Made by a program: the position numbers and the translations under genes. Under the pieces are notes generated by a model. The model was not told where the DNA came from and made no database searches. It worked only from the letters and a program-made list of their open reading frames with translations. From Nitratireductor thuwali (lineage in GTDB: Bacteria; Pseudomonadota; Alphaproteobacteria; Rhizobiales; Rhizobiaceae), in contig NZ_CP030941.1 of the NCBI RefSeq assembly GCF_036621415.1, positions 992,001 through 1,056,000 on the forward strand: a DNA stretch of 64,000 nt. Reading direction: 5' to 3'. Below are positions 53,636-62,401 of this stretch, piece by piece. How positions within the stretch are numbered: position 1 is the stretch's first letter; every line of letters starts with the position of its first letter.

Positions 53636-54912
53636 CCGCCACGGACGCAATCCCAGGCCCCGGAGCGACCGCCAAGCCGCGCTACCGGCTGTTCGTCGTG
53701 CTGGCGGGCCTCTATCTCGCGCAAGGTATCCCGACCTATCTCTTCGCCGCCGCCATACCGCCGATCATGCGCGAGCAGGACGTCTCTCGCACCGCCATCG
53801 GCTTCTTCTCCATCCTGCTTTTGCCGCTTGTCCTGAAGTTCCTCTGGGCGCCCGTCGTGGACCGGATCCGTCCCTTCGCCAGGGCGCACCGCGCCGGCTG
53901 GGTGATCCTCACCCAATGCGGCATCATCGCCTCCATCCTGTCGCTGATGCTGGTGGAGCCAGACAATGTCTGGGCGATCTTCGGCATCGGCTTTGCCGCT
54001 TCGCTGTTTCTGTCCACCCAGGACATCGCCACCGACGGCTACGCCTCCAAATATCTGGAGCCGGAGGAGCGGCCCATCGGAAACGCCATACAGGGCGGCG
54101 CGGTTGCCTTCGGCGTGATCGCCGGCGGCACGATGGGCCTCGTGCTCTACCATTACGCCGGATGGGACGTGATGCTCATCACCATCGCGCTCATCTCCAT
54201 GCTGCCGCTCGCCGCCGCCTTCGCGATGCGGGAGGCGGACCCTGCGCCCGAGCAGGCGGGAGCACGGCTTTCCCGCCCCTCCATCATGGCCTTCCTGCGC
54301 CGCCCGGAGGCGCGGCAGATCCTCTGGATCGCGCTTGTCTACCGGGCAAGCGAGGGGCTCGTGAAGGCGATGGAAGGGTCTTATCTGGTCGATGCCGGCA
54401 TTCCGCTCGATGTCATCGGCTATCTTTCCGGCGCCTCGGCCGCCACTGCCGGTCTTGCCGGCTCGGTCATTGCCGCGATCCTCTTGCGGCGTTGGGGCGT
54501 CGCGCCGGTCCTCGGCCTGCTGGGCAGCCTGAGGACCGTGTGCTTCCTCGTCTTTGCCCTGCATGCGATGGGCGCAATCATCGGCGTGTGGCCACTTTAC
54601 GGGGCTTCCGCCTTCCAGACGCTTATCCGCTACATGGAAATCGTCGCGCTCTACAGCCTGTTCATGAGCGTCACCTCCTCCGAGCAGCCGGGGACGGACT
54701 TCACCATCCTCGCCTGCGCCCAGCTTCTCGTCTATCTCGCCGGCTCCATGTCGTCGGGCGCTCTCGCCGATCTTATGGGTTATGGCGCGCTGTTCGGACT
54801 GTCCGCTGGTCTGTCGGGTGCGGCGGTGCTGGCGACGATGCTGATGCTGCGCACGCATGCTGCGGCAATACCGGGTCTGTCTGCCGCGCCGGCCGGAGGG
54901 CGCAAGCGATGA
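53632..54912 (+). CDS. RhtX/FptX-family siderophore importer (MFS)
   Basis: ATG 53632 overlaps the preceding stop; 426 residues with about 12 membrane helices. The sequence matches the RhtX/FptX class of single-protein inner-membrane siderophore importers: YLAQGIPTYLFAAAIPPIMREQDVSRTAIG near the N terminus, LKFLWAPVVDRIRP, STQDIATDGYASKYLEPEERPIGNAIQGGAVAFG. In S. meliloti RhtX takes up rhizobactin 1021 through the inner membrane without an ABC transporter. It is the last gene of the receptor operon and converges with the putative exporter. Confidence 0.88.
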   Translation: MTATDAIPGPGATAKPRYRLFVVLAGLYLAQGIPTYLFAAAIPPIMREQDVSRTAIGFFSILLLPLVLKFLWAPVVDRIRPFARAHRAGWVILTQCGIIASILSLMLVEPDNVWAIFGIGFAASLFLSTQDIATDGYASKYLEPEERPIGNAIQGGAVAFGVIAGGTMGLVLYHYAGWDVMLITIALISMLPLAAAFAMREADPAPEQAGARLSRPSIMAFLRRPEARQILWIALVYRASEGLVKAMEGSYLVDAGIPLDVIGYLSGASAATAGLAGSVIAAILLRRWGVAPVLGLLGSLRTVCFLVFALHAMGAIIGVWPLYGASAFQTLIRYMEIVALYSLFMSVTSSEQPGTDFTILACAQLLVYLAGSMSSGALADLMGYGALFGLSAGLSGAAVLATMLMLRTHAAAIPGLSAAPAGGRKR

Positions 54913-54941
54913 AGACAGGATCGGCTCTTCCGGCCCGCTTT

Positions 54942-56126
54942 TCAGCTCACGCCAGGCTTCACGGTCCACACGGCCGCCGCGACCCCCAGGGCAAGGCCGG
55001 CGCAGAAAAGAAGCGGCAGCAGCGGCCACAGGGCAAAGGCGTAGCCGCCCAGGAGCGCCCCCGCGCCCTGCCCCAGCACATGAGCGCTCGCCAGCCATCC
55101 GGCGGCGGCACCCTGCTCTTCCGGCTGGACGCGCGAGAGGAGCCAGGCGAGATAGGAGGGCGTGGCGATGGCAACGCCGACGCCGCCGATGACGAGCCCG
55201 GCCGCGCAAAGGATGAATCCGCTGCTTGCCGCGACAATAAGCGCTCCGAGCGCCAGGAGGCTCGAGCCGATGGCTACACCGGCGCCCTGTCCGAGCGCGA
55301 GGCGGGGAACGGCAAAAACCTGCATCAGGATCATGGCTGCGGCAACGAGGGTGAGGATGAGGCCGGTCGCGGTGGTTGCGGAGGAAGCTGCGAGATCGAG
55401 CTTCGTCTGCAGGATCGGCCCCAGCATCATCTGCACCTGTCCGAAGCCGGCCATCAGGCAAAAGCCGATGGCCAGAAACGGCAGGATGCGGCGGTCGAAG
55501 GGAAACAGGCGCTTGCCCTCGCCTCCATTCACGGCGGCAAGCTCCCTCTTGTCCTTCGGCGCAAGCAGCAGCGTGATCGGGCTCAGCACGAGCAGCACGA
55601 ATGGAAGCTGTGCCACAAGGCCCGCCGTCATGGCGGCGACCGAACCAAGGATGCGGCCGGCGCCAAGCCCGGCGCTGAGCAGCGCCAGCAGGCCCCGATG
55701 TTCCCCCCGGGGCGCTTCCCGGCAGACCCAGGCCTGCGCAACCGGCATGACGCCCGAGGCCCCGAGGCCATAGACCAGCCGCGAGGCGACGAGGATCGTG
55801 AAGGCAAGCAGCGGCGCCAGCATTCCAGCCCAGATCAGCCCGGTCAGGACAAGCTGCCCCGCCAGCACCAGAAGGCCGAGAACGCGCAGAGTGCGCCCAT
55901 GACCATAGCGTGCGCCAAGCGCGCCGCAAAAGGGCGCGCCGGCCACGAAGGCGAGTGCGCCGAAGGCCGCCGCCGTGCCGATCGCGCCTGTTCCAAGGCC
56001 CGTCTGCACTGCGATAAGGGGCACCAGCGCGATGAAGGCGGATTGTCCGAAACCGATGGTGGACACGCCGAAGGCAAGCTGGCCAGCCAGCGCTCGTGCG
56101 CTGGCTCGTTTTCCCATCACCTTCAT
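54942..56126 (-). CDS. MFS efflux protein, putative siderophore exporter
   Basis: ATG 56126 is chosen (GGAGC upstream); the frame is open to 56246. The 394-residue protein has 12 predicted helices with the MFS motifs between helices 2-3 (GALGARYGHGRTLRVLG) and 8-9 region. Its divergent position to the biosynthetic genes and convergence with the importer suggests export of the newly made siderophore, as with other siderophore-cluster MFS pumps. A drug-efflux role cannot be excluded from sequence alone. Confidence 0.78.
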   Translation of the reverse strand: MKVMGKRASARALAGQLAFGVSTIGFGQSAFIALVPLIAVQTGLGTGAIGTAAAFGALAFVAGAPFCGALGARYGHGRTLRVLGLLVLAGQLVLTGLIWAGMLAPLLAFTILVASRLVYGLGASGVMPVAQAWVCREAPRGEHRGLLALLSAGLGAGRILGSVAAMTAGLVAQLPFVLLVLSPITLLLAPKDKRELAAVNGGEGKRLFPFDRRILPFLAIGFCLMAGFGQVQMMLGPILQTKLDLAASSATTATGLILTLVAAAMILMQVFAVPRLALGQGAGVAIGSSLLALGALIVAASSGFILCAAGLVIGGVGVAIATPSYLAWLLSRVQPEEQGAAAGWLASAHVLGQGAGALLGGYAFALWPLLPLLFCAGLALGVAAAVWTVKPGVS

Positions 56127-56153
56127 CGCGGGGCTCCAAGGCTGATAAGCTGT

Positions 56154-56169
56154 AAACGATATAACGTTT
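56154..56169. promoter_or_regulatory. Candidate palindromic operator before siderophore genes
   Basis: AAACG-ATATAA-CGTTT is a five-base inverted repeat with a six-base AT spacer in the 119-base gap between the divergent exporter and biosynthetic operons. No TGA-N9-TCA box is seen here, unlike in front of the receptor. Function inferred from symmetry and position only. Confidence 0.35.
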
Positions 56170-56245
56170 CCCATGGCTTTTGCCGGATTCCGTCTGCAAG
56201 GGCAACCGCCTCCCTCTTCCTGTCCCAAGCAACGGAGGCGGACCA

Positions 56246-58015
56246 ATGCTGATGTCGGTCGAGATGGTGAAATACGACCCCGCCTGCAGCCGCTTCCTCA
56301 ATGCGCTCATCCGCGAATGGGGCGGCTGGCGCATCGTGGAGAACGGCGACGGAACGGCGCCGCAGGGCTGCACCCACACGCTCTGCCTCCTTTTGCCGGC
56401 CTCGCACGCCGAGATCAGCGTGCCCGTCATGCACCATTCCATGAGCGGCTCGCACGCCTTCGCCTATCCCATGCACATAAGCTGGGACGGCGGCACGCCC
56501 AAGCCGGTCACGCTTCCCGAACTCGCAATCCTCCTGATGCGCGAGCCTGACATCGGTGGCCGAGCTTTGCCGGAAGCTCAGCGGATCTTCCTCACCCGCG
56601 TCCTGGACAGCGCCGGAGCGATTGCCGAGGTGAGCCAAGCGGCTGGAGTGGAGCGTCCCTTCGCCGCCGGCGATCCCGGCTTCATCGAGGCGGAAAAGGC
56701 CCTGCGATTCGGCCATGCCGTGCATCCTTCCCCGCGCAGCCGCGACGAGTTCACGAACGAGGATTCCCGCCGCTACGGTCCCGAATACGGCAACGCCTTT
56801 TCGCTGCGCTGGTGGGCCGTCGATCCCGTCCTGCTCGCCGGCGACAGCGCAGCGCCCGTCAGCGCGGCGCAAGCGGCGCGCAGCCTTGTCGCCCTCGATC
56901 CGGCGCTCGTCGGGCGCGCCGAGGCGGAGGCGGGCAAGGAACTGATGCCGCTGCATCCCTGGCAGGCCGCAAGGCTGATGCAGGAACCGTCGATCGACGC
57001 GTTGATGCGCGCAGACCGCATAAGGGATCTCGGTCTGGGCGACCCGCAATGGCGGGCGACAACCTCGCTCAGGACGGTCTATTCCGCCGATGCGGACTGG
57101 ATGCTGAAATTCTCGCTCAGCCTGCGCCTCACCAATTCCCGCCGCCTGGTGGAAGAGCACGAATGCGCGCGCGGGCTTTCCGTCTACCGGCTGTTGGCGG
57201 GCCCTGTCGGGCAGGCGCTTGAAGCGCGCTGCCCGGGTTTTCACGTCATGGGCGAACCGGCATGGCTTGCGCTGCGCGCGCCCGATGGATCGATCATCAA
57301 GGAAACCATGGTCTCTTTCCGGGAGAACCCGTTCCGGGGCGCGCATCAGCCGAAAGCCGCCGTGCTGGCCGCCCTTTGCGAACGGCATCAGGATGACCGC
57401 TACAGCCATCTGGCCGATCTCGTCCGCCGCATCGCCAAGGCGGAAGGTGAAGCACCGGAGCGCGTCGCCGAACGCTGGCTTGGCCGTTTTCTCCAGGTCG
57501 CCATCGCGCCCTTCCTGATTGCCCAAGGCGACTTCGGGCTCCTCTTCGGCGCCCATCAGCAGAACCTCGTCCTCGGCCTTCGGGAGGGATGGCCCGACCG
57601 GCTCTATTTCCGCGATTGCCAGGGCACCGGCTATGTCCGCAGTTTCCTGCCGAGGCTGAGAGAACATCTGCCGGAAGCCGGGGCAGCCATGGATCATGTC
57701 TTCGGCACGCAAGAAGCCGCCCGCATCGTCGGCTACTATCTCTTCGTCAACGGCGCCTTCCCGGTGGTCGGCGCGCTGGCAGCAGCCGGCCTCGGCGACG
57801 AGGACCGGCTTTTTGCACGCTTCCGCGCCTTTGTGGAAAGGCTCGCCGCCGAGCCGATCGAGGACCGGACCTGCCTCGACTACCTGCTCTCCTCGCCCAC
57901 CATCGGCGCCAAGGGCAACTTCATGATTTCCCTCGGCAACATCAACGAGAACACGGACGTGACCGACCCGCTGGCAGGCTACGTTCAACTGCCAAACCCC
58001 CTGGCCAAAAGGTGA
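56246..58015 (+). CDS. NIS siderophore synthetase (IucA/RhbC-like)
   Basis: ATG 56246 has GGAGG seven bases upstream; 589 residues, the usual length of the NRPS-independent siderophore synthetases. Family motifs include HPSPRSRDEF, LMPLHPWQAARLM, TSLRTVYSADADWMLKFSLSLRLTNSRR with the ATP-binding Lys, HQQNLVLGLREG and FRDCQGTGYV. The enzyme couples citrate, activated with ATP, to an amine of an N-hydroxy-N-acyl diamine. Position as first gene, followed by a GNAT gene, a second synthetase and a hydroxylase, corresponds to IucA in aerobactin operons. Confidence 0.88.
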   Translation: MLMSVEMVKYDPACSRFLNALIREWGGWRIVENGDGTAPQGCTHTLCLLLPASHAEISVPVMHHSMSGSHAFAYPMHISWDGGTPKPVTLPELAILLMREPDIGGRALPEAQRIFLTRVLDSAGAIAEVSQAAGVERPFAAGDPGFIEAEKALRFGHAVHPSPRSRDEFTNEDSRRYGPEYGNAFSLRWWAVDPVLLAGDSAAPVSAAQAARSLVALDPALVGRAEAEAGKELMPLHPWQAARLMQEPSIDALMRADRIRDLGLGDPQWRATTSLRTVYSADADWMLKFSLSLRLTNSRRLVEEHECARGLSVYRLLAGPVGQALEARCPGFHVMGEPAWLALRAPDGSIIKETMVSFRENPFRGAHQPKAAVLAALCERHQDDRYSHLADLVRRIAKAEGEAPERVAERWLGRFLQVAIAPFLIAQGDFGLLFGAHQQNLVLGLREGWPDRLYFRDCQGTGYVRSFLPRLREHLPEAGAAMDHVFGTQEAARIVGYYLFVNGAFPVVGALAAAGLGDEDRLFARFRAFVERLAAEPIEDRTCLDYLLSSPTIGAKGNFMISLGNINENTDVTDPLAGYVQLPNPLAKR

Positions 58016-58019
58016 TCCC

Positions 58020-59117
58020 GTGACCGTGCAGCCTGCCACCCGTGATTTCGCCCGTTCCGAAAAATCCCGCCCCGCCAGGAGTCGTGACGTGACCTGGCAC
58101 TATCCCGCATCCATCGACACGCCCGTGGCGGTGCTGCTCGACGGCGGCAACCGGCTCATGCTTTCGGGAAACGCCGGCGAATTGCTCGCCGCGGCACAGC
58201 TTCGGCATGACGGACCGGACGACGCCGGGCTTTCCGACGTGAAGATCGACCCCGCTCGGCCGGACGGCGCGCATCTGCTCGCCGCCCTGATCGACGCAAT
58301 CTTCATCCGCCTTCCCGACGTGAACCGCATCCTCCTGCCCGCGGCGAAAGCGCTTCCCCCGGTCGCCGCCCTGGCAACCAGGCGTGCGCAGGCTCCAGGC
58401 ACGGGGCAGGAAGCCGCCATTGTCGAGCGGGCTGTCTTCCGGCAGCTCCCACTGCTTTGGCGCGAGCAGAGATCCCACACGGCCTATCCCTGTCTCCGCT
58501 CCTCGATCGGCCCGGAGGATCGCCTGCCGCCATTGCGTCCGCCGCGGCCTTCGGGCGTCATGTATCGGCGCTGGGTGCCCGAGATCGGGCTGACCGTCAC
58601 GCTCCGGCCGATCGACCGCCGCACGGACCTTTCCCTCTTTCACGGCTGGATGAACCAGGGCCGTGTCGCCCATTTCTGGGAACTCGCCAAAAGCGAGGCG
58701 GAACTGGATAACTATCTCGCCGAGCAGGAGGCCGACCCGCATCTTTTCGGAGTGATCGCCAGTTTCGACGGCGATCCGGTCGGCTATTTCGAGTTCTATT
58801 GGGCCAAGGAAGACCGGCTCGGCCCCTATTACGAGCCGGAGGATTTCGACCGCGGCTGGCACGGCCTCGTCGGCAATTCACGGCATCTCGGCCGGCCGAA
58901 GACCCGCGCCCTGTTTGCCGCGGTCACGCATTACCTCTTCCTCGACGATCCGCGCACGCTCCGCATCGTGGGAGAGCCGCGCGCATCGCATCAGAAGATG
59001 CTGAGCTACACGGCCGAGATGGCCTATGTGAAGGTCAAGGAGTTCGACTTTCCGCACAAGCGCGCCGCCCTCGTCTGCTGCGACCGCGACCGCTTCTTCC
59101 GCGAGGTGAGGCTGTGA
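58020..59117 (+). CDS. Siderophore GNAT N-acetyltransferase (IucB/RhbD-like)
   Basis: GTG 58020 follows AAGGTGA and lies four bases after the previous stop; 365 residues. The C-terminal about 190 residues are the IucB/RhbD acetyltransferase: TLRPIDRRTDLSLFHGWMNQGRVAHFWEL, GDPVGYFEFYWAKEDRLGPYY, RGWHGLVG and PHKRAALVCCDRDRFF. RhbD itself is only that long; here an additional N-terminal about 170 residues are present, as in IucB. It acetylates the N-hydroxylated diamine or lysine. One base overlaps the next gene (TGATG). Confidence 0.88.
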   Translation: MTVQPATRDFARSEKSRPARSRDVTWHYPASIDTPVAVLLDGGNRLMLSGNAGELLAAAQLRHDGPDDAGLSDVKIDPARPDGAHLLAALIDAIFIRLPDVNRILLPAAKALPPVAALATRRAQAPGTGQEAAIVERAVFRQLPLLWREQRSHTAYPCLRSSIGPEDRLPPLRPPRPSGVMYRRWVPEIGLTVTLRPIDRRTDLSLFHGWMNQGRVAHFWELAKSEAELDNYLAEQEADPHLFGVIASFDGDPVGYFEFYWAKEDRLGPYYEPEDFDRGWHGLVGNSRHLGRPKTRALFAAVTHYLFLDDPRTLRIVGEPRASHQKMLSYTAEMAYVKVKEFDFPHKRAALVCCDRDRFFREVRL

Positions 59118-60952
59118 TGCTTGGGCCCCTTCCCGATGGCCGGGCGGTGGAGCATGAGAGCTGGCGGGCGATCAATCGCGCCGCGGTGGCGAAGATGGTC
59201 TCCGAGCTTGCCTATGAGGAAGCATTTCAGCCCGCTCCTCTCGACCGGCATGAAACACGCTGGGAACTCCGTCTGGCCTCCGGCGTGACCTACCGCTTCG
59301 ATGCCATGCGCCGCATATGGGGACAGTTGACGGTTCGCCCCGAAAGCCTCGTGCGGCTTGCGGAGGGCCGCGAACTGCCTGTCGACGATGCGGTCGCCTT
59401 CCTGGCTGATGCTCGCGAAACGCTCCGAATATCGCCGCCGACCTTCTGCACCTACGCCAGGGAACTCTACAACACGCTTATGGCCGATGCGCGGATCCTC
59501 GCCGCACGGACAGATCTGAGCGCCGGCGACCTCGCCGCCCTCCCCGATACCGAACTGCAGCGGCTTCTCGACGGCCACCCCAAGGCGCCGGCCAGCAAGG
59601 GCCGTCTTGGCTGGGGCCTTCAAGATTTCGCCGCTTACGCGCCCGAGTTCGGCGGCACGATCAGGCTTTTCTGGTTGGCCGCCGCGCGCGACCGGTGCCG
59701 CCTCTCGCTGGCGCCCGATGTCGGTGAAGAGTCGCTTTTGGCCGCAGCTCTCGACGAAACGGAAATCGAGCGCCTGAAGGCCGCCTGTGCCGAGGCGGGC
59801 GTCTCGTTCAGGACCCATCTCCTGCTGCCCGTTCACCCCTGGCAATGGCAGGGCATGCTTGCCGCGCAGTTTGCCAGCGAAGTGGCGGCGGGAAGGCTCG
59901 TGCCGCTCGGCGCCTTCGGCGATCCCTTCGTGCCACAGCAATCGCTGCGCACGCTGGCAAATACCCGCCGGGCAGACGCGCTTCACGTCAAGCTGCCGAT
60001 CACCATCCTCAACACCTCCGCGTGGCGCGGCGTGCCCGGCAAGTACATGGACGTCGGCCCCGTCTTCTCCCGCTGGCTCGCCGGCTGTGCCCGCCACGAT
60101 CCCGCCTTGCAGCCACTGAGGGTTCTTGAGGAGGTCGCCGGCGCCTTCTACCCGCACCCCCACTACGAACATGTCCCGGACGCCCCGTACCAGTTCTGCG
60201 AAATGCTGGGCGTGATCTGGCGTGAGAGTCCCGACGCCCACCTGTCCGACGGTCGTCGGCCTATGATGATGGGCGCCCTGCCCCAGCGGGACGCATCCGG
60301 CCGCCCCATCGTCAGCGCGCTGATCGCCCGCTCCGGCCTTGGCCACGCGGAGTGGCTCGACCGGCTTTTCGGCGCCGTCGCCGTTCCGCTCTACCATTTC
60401 ATGTGCCGCTACGGCGTCGGCTTCATCGCCCACGGACAGAACGTGACGGTGATCCTTGACGGCGCAATTCCGGTCGGCGTCGCCATCAAGGATTTCCAAG
60501 GCGATGCCGATCTTGTGGATCAGGCGTTTCCCGAACTCGAAACGCTGCCCGAACATGTCCGGAAAACACTGAAGCGCCGCCCGCCGGCGCATCTTCTCCA
60601 GCACCTGCAGACGGGCCAATTCGCAAGCGTGCTGCGCTTCCTCTCGGAAGCCCTCGCGGATCATGACGGCCTGGACGAAACCGTCTTCTACGCAACGCTC
60701 GCCGGGCGCCTCCGGCGCTATCAGGCCGAGCACCCGGAACTGTCGGAGCGCTTTGCTCTCTTCGATCTTTTCCGTCCCAAGGTACCGCGCATCGCCATCA
60801 ACCGCGTCCGCTTCGCCATCGGATACGGCGATGCCGGTGAGCGTCCGCTGCCGGACCTTGGTACCGATCTCGACAATCCTCTCCACATCGCCGAAACGGC
60901 GCATTCTTCCCGAGCGACCGCCCGCTCCCTCCTGTCAGGAGCCTCCCTATGA
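59117..60952 (+). CDS. NIS siderophore synthetase (IucC/RhbF-like)
   Basis: ATG 59117 overlaps the previous stop by one base; 611 residues. It carries the synthetase motifs HPKAPASKGRLGW (ATP-binding loop), LLLPVHPWQWQGML, SLRTLANTRRADALHVKLPITILNTSAWRGVPG, AHGQNVTVILDG and IKDFQGDADL. It attaches the second hydroxamate arm to the citrate monoamide, giving the finished siderophore. Sequence length and gene order correspond to IucC. It overlaps the hydroxylase gene by four bases (ATGA). Confidence 0.88.
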   Translation: MLGPLPDGRAVEHESWRAINRAAVAKMVSELAYEEAFQPAPLDRHETRWELRLASGVTYRFDAMRRIWGQLTVRPESLVRLAEGRELPVDDAVAFLADARETLRISPPTFCTYARELYNTLMADARILAARTDLSAGDLAALPDTELQRLLDGHPKAPASKGRLGWGLQDFAAYAPEFGGTIRLFWLAAARDRCRLSLAPDVGEESLLAAALDETEIERLKAACAEAGVSFRTHLLLPVHPWQWQGMLAAQFASEVAAGRLVPLGAFGDPFVPQQSLRTLANTRRADALHVKLPITILNTSAWRGVPGKYMDVGPVFSRWLAGCARHDPALQPLRVLEEVAGAFYPHPHYEHVPDAPYQFCEMLGVIWRESPDAHLSDGRRPMMMGALPQRDASGRPIVSALIARSGLGHAEWLDRLFGAVAVPLYHFMCRYGVGFIAHGQNVTVILDGAIPVGVAIKDFQGDADLVDQAFPELETLPEHVRKTLKRRPPAHLLQHLQTGQFASVLRFLSEALADHDGLDETVFYATLAGRLRRYQAEHPELSERFALFDLFRPKVPRIAINRVRFAIGYGDAGERPLPDLGTDLDNPLHIAETAHSSRATARSLLSGASL

Positions 60953-62262
60953 CAGCATCCCTTGACCTCGCCGGAATCGGCATCGGCCCCTTCAACCTCA
61001 GCCTTGCCGCGCAACTCGATTCCATCGATGGACCCGAAGTCCGCTTCTTTGACCGCAGATCGCGGTTCGACTGGCATCCCGGCATGATGCTGCCCGGCGT
61101 CGAGCTGCAAACCTCTTTCCTGAAAGATCTCGTGACGGCGACGAATCCCACCAGCCCGTGGTCTTTCGTGGCCTATCTCGTAGCGCACAAGCGCTTCTAC
61201 GAATTTCTCAATGCCGATTTCGAGGCCGTGCCGCGCCGCGAATTTGCCCGCTATCTCGCCTGGGTCGCGGAGAACCTGCCCACATTGCGCTTCGGTCGCG
61301 AGGTGCGGGAAGTAGGCTTCGATGGCCACGTCTTCACCCTGTCCTTCGACAATAGCCAGCAGTCTGCCCGCAACCTGTCGGTCGGCGTCGGCCTGGTGCC
61401 ATATACACCGGCCTGGGCGGAGCCCGTTCTTGGCAGTCGCGTCTTTCATTCCTGCGAGGCCACCCACAGGCTGAGCAGCGCGCAGGGGCGTTGCATCACG
61501 GTCGTCGGCGGCGGACAGAGCGGCGCCGAGATCGTGCTTCACCTGCTGTCGGTCGCCCCCGCGGACGCGGAAATCACCTGGATCAGCCGGCGGCCGAATT
61601 TCCAGCCGCTGGACGACACCCCCTTCACCAACGAGTTGTTCACCCCCGACTATATGGAGCGCTTCCACGCCCTGGCGGAACCGCGCCGCCGCACGGCGGT
61701 GGCGCGGCAGAAGCTCGCCGGGGACGGCATTTCCGACTCCACGCTGCGCGCCATCTACCGCCGCCTCTATGAGATCAGGCACCTTTCGGCAGATGGCCCG
61801 CAAGTCAACCTGCTGCCGCACCGGGAGGTGCTCGATCTGGCCCAGGAAGGCGAGGAGACGCGCCTCGTCATGCGCAACGGGTTCGACGGCGGCATAGAGA
61901 TGGTCAATGCCGACACCCTTGTGCTGGCAACGGGCTACGGCTTCGATCTCCCGCAATGCCTTTCGCCGCTGAAGACCAGGCTGACGCTCGACGAAAGCGG
62001 CCTTCCCCGGCTCCGCGCGGACTTTTCCGCCCTGTGGGACGGACCGGCGGACCGGCGGATCTTCGCCCTTAACGCCGGGCGGTTCAGCCACGGCATCGCC
62101 GAACCTCAGCTAAGCCTGATGGCCTGGCGCAGCGCGGTGATCGCCAACGCGCTCACCGGCCGGCGGCATTTCGACCTCGAGCAGCCACGCGAGCCGCTCG
62201 TGCAATGGACGGCCGACGATTTGGGCGCCTTTGCTGCCGACGCCTTGAACCTGCGCGCCTGA
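60949..62262 (+). CDS. L-lysine / diamine N-monooxygenase (IucD/RhbE-like)
   Basis: ATG 60949 overlaps the previous stop; 437 residues. FAD-binding GIGIGPFNLSLAAQL (residues 9-23), the substrate-side block HPGMMLPGVELQTSFLKDLVTATNPTSPWSF typical of lysine/ornithine hydroxylases, NADPH-binding VVGGGQSGAEI and ATGYGFDLP are all present. It hydroxylates the terminal amine of lysine or a diamine, the first step of hydroxamate formation. It is the last gene of the operon, as iucD is in aerobactin operons. No diaminobutyrate aminotransferase or decarboxylase gene is nearby, so lysine is the more likely substrate. Confidence 0.9.
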   Translation: MTASLDLAGIGIGPFNLSLAAQLDSIDGPEVRFFDRRSRFDWHPGMMLPGVELQTSFLKDLVTATNPTSPWSFVAYLVAHKRFYEFLNADFEAVPRREFARYLAWVAENLPTLRFGREVREVGFDGHVFTLSFDNSQQSARNLSVGVGLVPYTPAWAEPVLGSRVFHSCEATHRLSSAQGRCITVVGGGQSGAEIVLHLLSVAPADAEITWISRRPNFQPLDDTPFTNELFTPDYMERFHALAEPRRRTAVARQKLAGDGISDSTLRAIYRRLYEIRHLSADGPQVNLLPHREVLDLAQEGEETRLVMRNGFDGGIEMVNADTLVLATGYGFDLPQCLSPLKTRLTLDESGLPRLRADFSALWDGPADRRIFALNAGRFSHGIAEPQLSLMAWRSAVIANALTGRRHFDLEQPREPLVQWTADDLGAFAADALNLRA

Positions 62263-62401
62263 TGCATCGGCGGATTTAGGCGAAAGCCAAAGCGATACCT
62301 TGGTGAAGGTTCAGGCTTGAGCCAAGAACCGGCAGGGGCGCCGCCTCCTGGCGACGCTCAGGGCGTTCGCCGCCATGCTCCACCGTGGCCTGAAGGAACC
62401 T

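Noticed and set aside
53601..56252. A forward open frame of about 880 codons overlapping the same region
   Set aside because: It is a shifted frame of the importer gene running into antisense of the exporter; residues are dominated by Arg, His and Pro without motifs.
53350..56442. A reverse-strand open frame of about 1030 codons covering the importer and exporter region
   Set aside because: It is antisense to the RhtX-like gene and out of frame with the exporter; its composition (Arg, Gly, His, Ala-rich, low complexity) is typical of high-GC shadow reading, and it has no domain.
56123..58039. A 638-codon reverse frame antisense to the first siderophore synthetase
   Set aside because: Synthetase motifs are clear on the forward strand; the antisense frame is a codon-bias shadow.
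59024..60904. A 626-codon reverse frame antisense to the second synthetase
   Set aside because: Same reason: mirror of a high-GC gene, no motif or start signal.
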